Below, one piece after another: positions 60,573 through 64,000 of a stretch of 64,000 bases of DNA; position 1 is the first letter of the stretch, and every line of letters begins with the position of its first letter. The notes beneath the pieces are model-generated. The model had not been told where the DNA came from. It worked only from the letters and a program-made list of their open reading frames with translations, and made no database searches. The DNA comes from Flavobacteriales bacterium (GTDB lineage: Bacteria; Bacteroidota; Bacteroidia; NS11-12g; UBA9320): the NCBI GenBank assembly GCA_020635395.1, contig JACJZV010000003.1, positions 248,001 to 312,000 of the forward strand, in the 5' to 3' direction. Position numbers and translations under genes: made by a program.

Positions 60573-61169
60573 ATGAAATTTTGGCACATTACCCTTTTAA
60601 TTCTTCTTTTTTCATGCTCCGAAAAAAACTCGGAAGAAATGCCCGTTGAAAAAAAATATCCGATCGCTCATGTGCAAACGCGGTTAGGTGAAATGTACTT
60701 TTGGCTGTACGACGAAACACCAAATCATAAAGCAAAATTTATTGAGCTGGCCAATGCCAAGCATTACGACCAATTTACCTTTAACCGAGTGGTTAAGAAT
60801 TTTGTGGTGCAAGGCGGTTGCCCCGACCTGCCAGAGTACTTTGAGAACTCTCCCTACATATTGGATCCGGAGTTTGTTGACAGCTTAAAACATACATACG
60901 GGGCATTGGGAATGGGCAGAGATGATAATCCTGAAAAAAAATCGAATGCCTGTCAGTTTTACATTGTGTGCAACGAAGCAGGATTGCCCAGATTGGATGG
61001 CGACTACATGATTTTCGGAAAAATAATAAAAGGGGAAAACGTATTAGAACTGATTGAAAAAGAAACGGTTAACATCATCGATGAGCCACTGGAAAAAATT
61101 GATTTGAAAGTTAGCATAAAACAGTTTACCGCCAACCAACTTAAAGACAGTCTTCAGTTTTCTCTCTGA
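60573..61169 (+). CDS. Cyclophilin-type peptidyl-prolyl isomerase lipoprotein
   Basis: 198 residues. MKFWHITLLILLFSC is a lipoprotein signal (Cys15), so the domain acts in the periplasm. Cyclophilin features are FNRVVKNFVVQGGCPD (about 68-83), GALGMGRDDNPEKKSNACQFYI and GDYMIFGKIIKGENVLELIE. The core motif FNRVVKNFVVQGG retains the active-site Arg. It speeds up proline isomerisation during folding of secreted proteins. It is convergent with the sterol desaturase gene, 3 bases apart. Confidence 0.9.
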   Translation: MKFWHITLLILLFSCSEKNSEEMPVEKKYPIAHVQTRLGEMYFWLYDETPNHKAKFIELANAKHYDQFTFNRVVKNFVVQGGCPDLPEYFENSPYILDPEFVDSLKHTYGALGMGRDDNPEKKSNACQFYIVCNEAGLPRLDGDYMIFGKIIKGENVLELIEKETVNIIDEPLEKIDLKVSIKQFTANQLKDSLQFSL

Positions 61170-61172
61170 CTT

Positions 61173-62441
61173 TTAGGCTAATTGAGCAGGGGAAGGAATG
61201 TGGGTAATTTTATTACCCAGCCACAACCAAGCCAACATGGCAGCAGAAAACGCCCAAACCACAAGGTTGAACCCTTCAAAAGCCACCGACTCAAAAACAA
61301 GCGGAATAAAAACCGCCACCAAAATCAATCGGATGCTGTCCAATATTCTACTGCCCGCTTTGTTATCCAAAAATCGGCCATGAGTCCAAACCGAAAAGAA
61401 AATTACCCCAACCAAAATCATTAATTCTCTATTGGCAAACAACAGCGAAGTTGAAATATCTTTATAGTCAGGTACCAAAGCAAACATGGCCACAAACAAT
61501 CCTAAAGTAAAAATATTGTTTATCAGCATATAGGCACCAAACTCTTTACTCATGGGCGTTTGATGTTGCAGTCTGTTTCCATTTTTATCAGTTTTATATT
61601 GATTCGGCAAATAGCCCACATCGGCCGGTGTCCATTGGGGTTTGGCAAAAAAAATCTTTACTTTATCCTTAAAACTCGATGCCAATTTGGCTCGTTTAAA
61701 CATATCCTTCCAATAAAAGAAGTGAGCATTGTAGGCATCATCGCTTTCAAAACCCGTGGTAATTCCATACTCAGGTTCTTCCTCTTCCGGCGTGTAGGTT
61801 TTAAAAATTTTATCCCACAAAATAAGTACGTGGCCGTAGTTGTGGTCGATGTATTTTTCGTTTCTGGCATGATGAACCCGATGATTGGAAGGAGTAGAAA
61901 AAATGTTTTCTAAAAAGCCCAATTTGCCAACCACACGGCTGTGCGTTACAAACTGAAACGCTCCGACAAACATGATTCCGAAGAGCGACATTTCAGGTGA
62001 AAAACCCATAACCGGAAGCCAAATAAAGAAAAACGAACGATTGAAAACGGCAAAAAACGACACTCTGAAAACCGTAGAAATATTAATGTCTTCGCTTTGA
62101 TGATGCACAATGTGTGCCGCCCACAAAAAGTTGATTTCGTGGCTCAATCGGTGATGCCAATAGGCCGCAAAATCTGCCGCCACCACGGCCAAAACCCATG
62201 TAAACGCATTGCTTGGAATGTGCCATGAGATGGAAACATTGTCAAACACCCATTGGGCGGCAATAAAAAACACGAAGTACCAAAAGAAAGCGAAAACCCT
62301 TTCCAAAATTCCGCAAGACAGATTGACCATAAAATCGGCTAAATCATACGTTTTTATGTTTTTTCTAATGGCAAAAAAACGTTCTACCAACATTAATATG
62401 GCTAAAATAGAAAGGGTTATAACCCAACCTTGTGCAGACAT
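61173..62441 (-). CDS. Sterol desaturase / fatty acid hydroxylase family protein
   Basis: 422 residues from the ATG at 62441; an in-frame TTG 18 bases earlier is less likely. It is a di-iron membrane enzyme with the His clusters HHRLSHE, HIVHHQSE and HRVHHARNE, plus several membrane helices. The family oxidises, hydroxylates or cleaves lipids; alkylglycerol monooxygenase-like proteins share this plan. The C-terminal half has four more helices (NNIFTLGLFVAMFALVP, LMILVGVIFFSVWTH), as in the longer Bacteroidota members. The substrate is unknown. Confidence 0.87.
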   Translation of the reverse strand: MSAQGWVITLSILAILMLVERFFAIRKNIKTYDLADFMVNLSCGILERVFAFFWYFVFFIAAQWVFDNVSISWHIPSNAFTWVLAVVAADFAAYWHHRLSHEINFLWAAHIVHHQSEDINISTVFRVSFFAVFNRSFFFIWLPVMGFSPEMSLFGIMFVGAFQFVTHSRVVGKLGFLENIFSTPSNHRVHHARNEKYIDHNYGHVLILWDKIFKTYTPEEEEPEYGITTGFESDDAYNAHFFYWKDMFKRAKLASSFKDKVKIFFAKPQWTPADVGYLPNQYKTDKNGNRLQHQTPMSKEFGAYMLINNIFTLGLFVAMFALVPDYKDISTSLLFANRELMILVGVIFFSVWTHGRFLDNKAGSRILDSIRLILVAVFIPLVFESVAFEGFNLVVWAFSAAMLAWLWLGNKITHIPSPAQLA

Positions 62442-62862
62442 TGATTGTTTTTGCGGCAAAGTTAATACTTCTGTTGGCTGTTGCTAAATGATTTTTATCT
62501 ACCATGTCAATAACTCAAGTCAAAGGGTAAGTTAATAGGGAGAGTTCATTCAAAAAAAAATTCGTCTCATAAATCTGCTGCTGTTTTGCCAATTTATTTT
62601 GGTTCAAACGGAAACCGATATTATAAGAATTTCCAAAATTAAAAATATTGGCAAGGTTGGGAGAATTACAAATCAGGTTAAGGTGCAATGAAAAACAAAG
62701 GTATTTCCCGAAAAAATAATTTTAACCAAAGCAAACTGGCGTATGAAAAACAACCACCAGTTAGTTGCATGTAGAAAAGGTATATCCAAACATCATACTG
62801 TATTAGGAGTGGTGATAAATTTACAAATTTGAAAACTCAAACCTTTTACAAATCAACCCAAC
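62442..62862. other. Non-coding region between prfC and the sterol desaturase gene
   Basis: About 420 bases, A+T-rich. No gene, strong hairpin or terminator was recognised. A stretch AATCAGGTTAAGGTG (62671-62685) resembles one before the gene at 57557. Confidence 0.5.
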
Positions 62863-64000
62863 CTATACTTTAAACTCCGAGGTTTCGTGGAAAGTGATGT
62901 CGGGGTTATTGCTGCGAGCCATTTGAAGCACATAAGGGGAGGAGGCTAAATACACTCGGTTTCCATCTTTGTCTAAGACAATTTCCTTTGGACGATATTG
63001 GCAGAAGGAATCTATTTTGGCCTTGTCTCCAGTCATCCAGCAGGCTTTGTGAAATGCCAGTGCATCAAATCGACACTTGGCCGAATATTCATGCTCTAAC
63101 CGATATTGAATTACCTCAAATTGCAATTCGCCCACCACACCAATGTATTTTCGGTTGCCGGGTTCTTGTCTAAAAAGCTGTGCAACACCTTCGTCTGTAA
63201 GCTGTTCAATCCCTTTTTCGAGTTGTTTGCTTTTCATTGGGTCAAGGTTTATTACCTCTTTAAATATTTCAGGCGAAAAGCTCGGAATTCCTTTATAATT
63301 CAGGTCTTCCCCCTCGGTTAAGGTATCTCCAATTTTAAAGTTTCCGGTATCATACAGTCCAATCACATCGCCGGGAAAGGCATTGTCAATAACGTTTTTG
63401 CTTTGAGCCAAAAAGTTGTATGGGTTACTAAACTTTAGGTTTTTATCCAATCGCACATGATGGTAGAATGTGTTTCGTTTAAACTCGCCCGAGCAAACAC
63501 GCAAAAAAGCAATTCTATCGCGATGTTTTGGGTCGAGGTTGGCATGAATTTTAAACACAAATCCGGTAAATTTTTTCTCGCTCGGTTCTACGGCTCTTAT
63601 GTCGGTGTTGCGAGTTACGGGGTTTGGAGCTATTTCTACGAAAGTATCGAGCAGCTCTTGCACACCAAAATTGTTTACCGCCGAACCAAAAAATACAGGG
63701 GCTAAAAACCCTTCTCGATATAAGCTTCTATCAAAAGGTTCATACACGCCTTCAATCAGTTCCACATCCTCACGCAACTTTTTAGCATTTTTTTCGCCAA
63801 CCAATTTATCCAATTTTGAATCAGATAAATCAGTTATTTTCTCGTAGCTGTCGGCTTTTCGGGTCTTATTTACTTCAAAAATATTCAATGACTTATCGTG
63901 CAAAAGATAAACACCTTTAAAGTCACGCCCCATGCTAATGGGCCAGCTTAATGGCCGCACAGAAATATTCAATTCATTTTCTACCTCATCCAACAAATCA
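62863..64000 (-). CDS. prfC: Peptide chain release factor 3, 5' part outside the window
   Basis: 379 codons of the C-terminal part; the frame stays open to the right edge. RF3 is a translational GTPase that recycles RF1/RF2 from the ribosome. Visible are the end of the G domain (ISMGRDFKGVYLLHDK, PVFFGSAVNNFGVQELLD), domain II (FTGFVFKIHANLDPKHRDRIAFLR) and domain III (GVVGELQFEVIQYRLEHEYS, NRVYLASSPYVLQMA). The GTP-binding P-loop lies beyond the window. The C-terminus appears complete. Confidence 0.95.
   Translation of the reverse strand, partial: DLLDEVENELNISVRPLSWPISMGRDFKGVYLLHDKSLNIFEVNKTRKADSYEKITDLSDSKLDKLVGEKNAKKLREDVELIEGVYEPFDRSLYREGFLAPVFFGSAVNNFGVQELLDTFVEIAPNPVTRNTDIRAVEPSEKKFTGFVFKIHANLDPKHRDRIAFLRVCSGEFKRNTFYHHVRLDKNLKFSNPYNFLAQSKNVIDNAFPGDVIGLYDTGNFKIGDTLTEGEDLNYKGIPSFSPEIFKEVINLDPMKSKQLEKGIEQLTDEGVAQLFRQEPGNRKYIGVVGELQFEVIQYRLEHEYSAKCRFDALAFHKACWMTGDKAKIDSFCQYRPKEIVLDKDGNRVYLASSPYVLQMARSNNPDITFHETSEFKV

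Noticed and set aside
57513..62685. A shared AATCAGGTT(T)AAGTG-like stretch before 57557 and at 62671
   Set aside because: Only 13 of 15 bases agree in A+T-rich DNA and there are just two copies. Chance similarity cannot be excluded.

Overview
The window is a gene-dense stretch (about 60 protein genes and one tRNA) of a low-GC chromosome from a member of the Bacteroidota. The evidence for this is: a protein with a type IX secretion (T9SS) sorting tail at 12505-13506; many Bacteroidota-type conserved families (DUF3822, DUF4159, DUF4173, DUF1361); a class-defining promoter element, TAnnTTTG with an upstream TTG, in front of many genes; almost no Shine-Dalgarno sequences; a menaquinone gene (menB); and an IcmF-type fused acyl-CoA mutase. 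No prophage, insertion sequence or CRISPR array was seen. It looks like an ordinary chromosomal region with a few accessory islands. The species cannot be named from sequence alone.

Layout. 1-8.1 kb: lipoprotein (partial), peptidase E, an ECF sigma / anti-sigma / outer-membrane-protein operon, a methyltransferase-PAP2 pair, a frameshifted secreted protein, a ZIP metal transporter and a large secreted protein. 8.1-19.6 kb: enoyl-CoA hydratase plus class III aminotransferase, cmk, a membrane protein, a T9SS cargo protein, a PaaN-like aldehyde dehydrogenase, then the DUF3822-rsmD-coaD operon facing a Nudix gene whose start codon overlaps that of divergent pyrE, and a bacilliredoxin. 19.7-34.7 kb: ahcY, lon, a sodium:solute symporter, pfkA, an aminodeoxychorismate lyase-like gene with a CNT nucleoside transporter, a structured 500-base intergenic region and icmF. 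34.7-43.7 kb: a ParS/RES toxin-antitoxin pair, menB, a lipid kinase-DUF4159-rsmE-MFS operon, and the protein-quality set clpX-clpP-tig behind a tRNA-Leu gene.

43.8-46.7 kb is the main accessory island. Next to the tRNA-Leu is an orphan polymorphic-toxin cassette: a Hint domain fused to a GIY-YIG-like tip, followed by an acidic presumed immunity protein. A Fic AMP-transferase gene lies beyond it, with tandem operator-like repeats in front. 46.8-51.2 kb carries a cytochrome c peroxidase, a formyl-THF cyclo-ligase and a coherent nitrosative-stress operon (NsrR-like Rrf2 regulator, truncated haemoglobin, a 4-helix membrane protein, Ric/ScdA iron-sulfur repair protein, haemerythrin). 51.5-57.4 kb is a run of small membrane-protein genes with a winged-helix regulator preceded by a possible three-way-junction RNA. 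It ends at dgkA, whose 5' end is duplicated around a dispersed CACAGAG-type repeat. 57.5-64 kb: a hypothetical protein, an OmpA-family protein, a low-molecular-weight tyrosine phosphatase, a cyclophilin lipoprotein, a sterol-desaturase-family protein and the 3' part of prfC.

The most unusual points are the Hint/GIY-YIG toxin-immunity cassette, the repeat-disrupted dgkA 5' region, the structured RNAs before the winged-helix gene and before icmF, the Fic operator array, the recurrent promoter-to-start distance that predicts leaderless mRNAs, and an Asn at the usual magnesium-binding Asp of PfkA.
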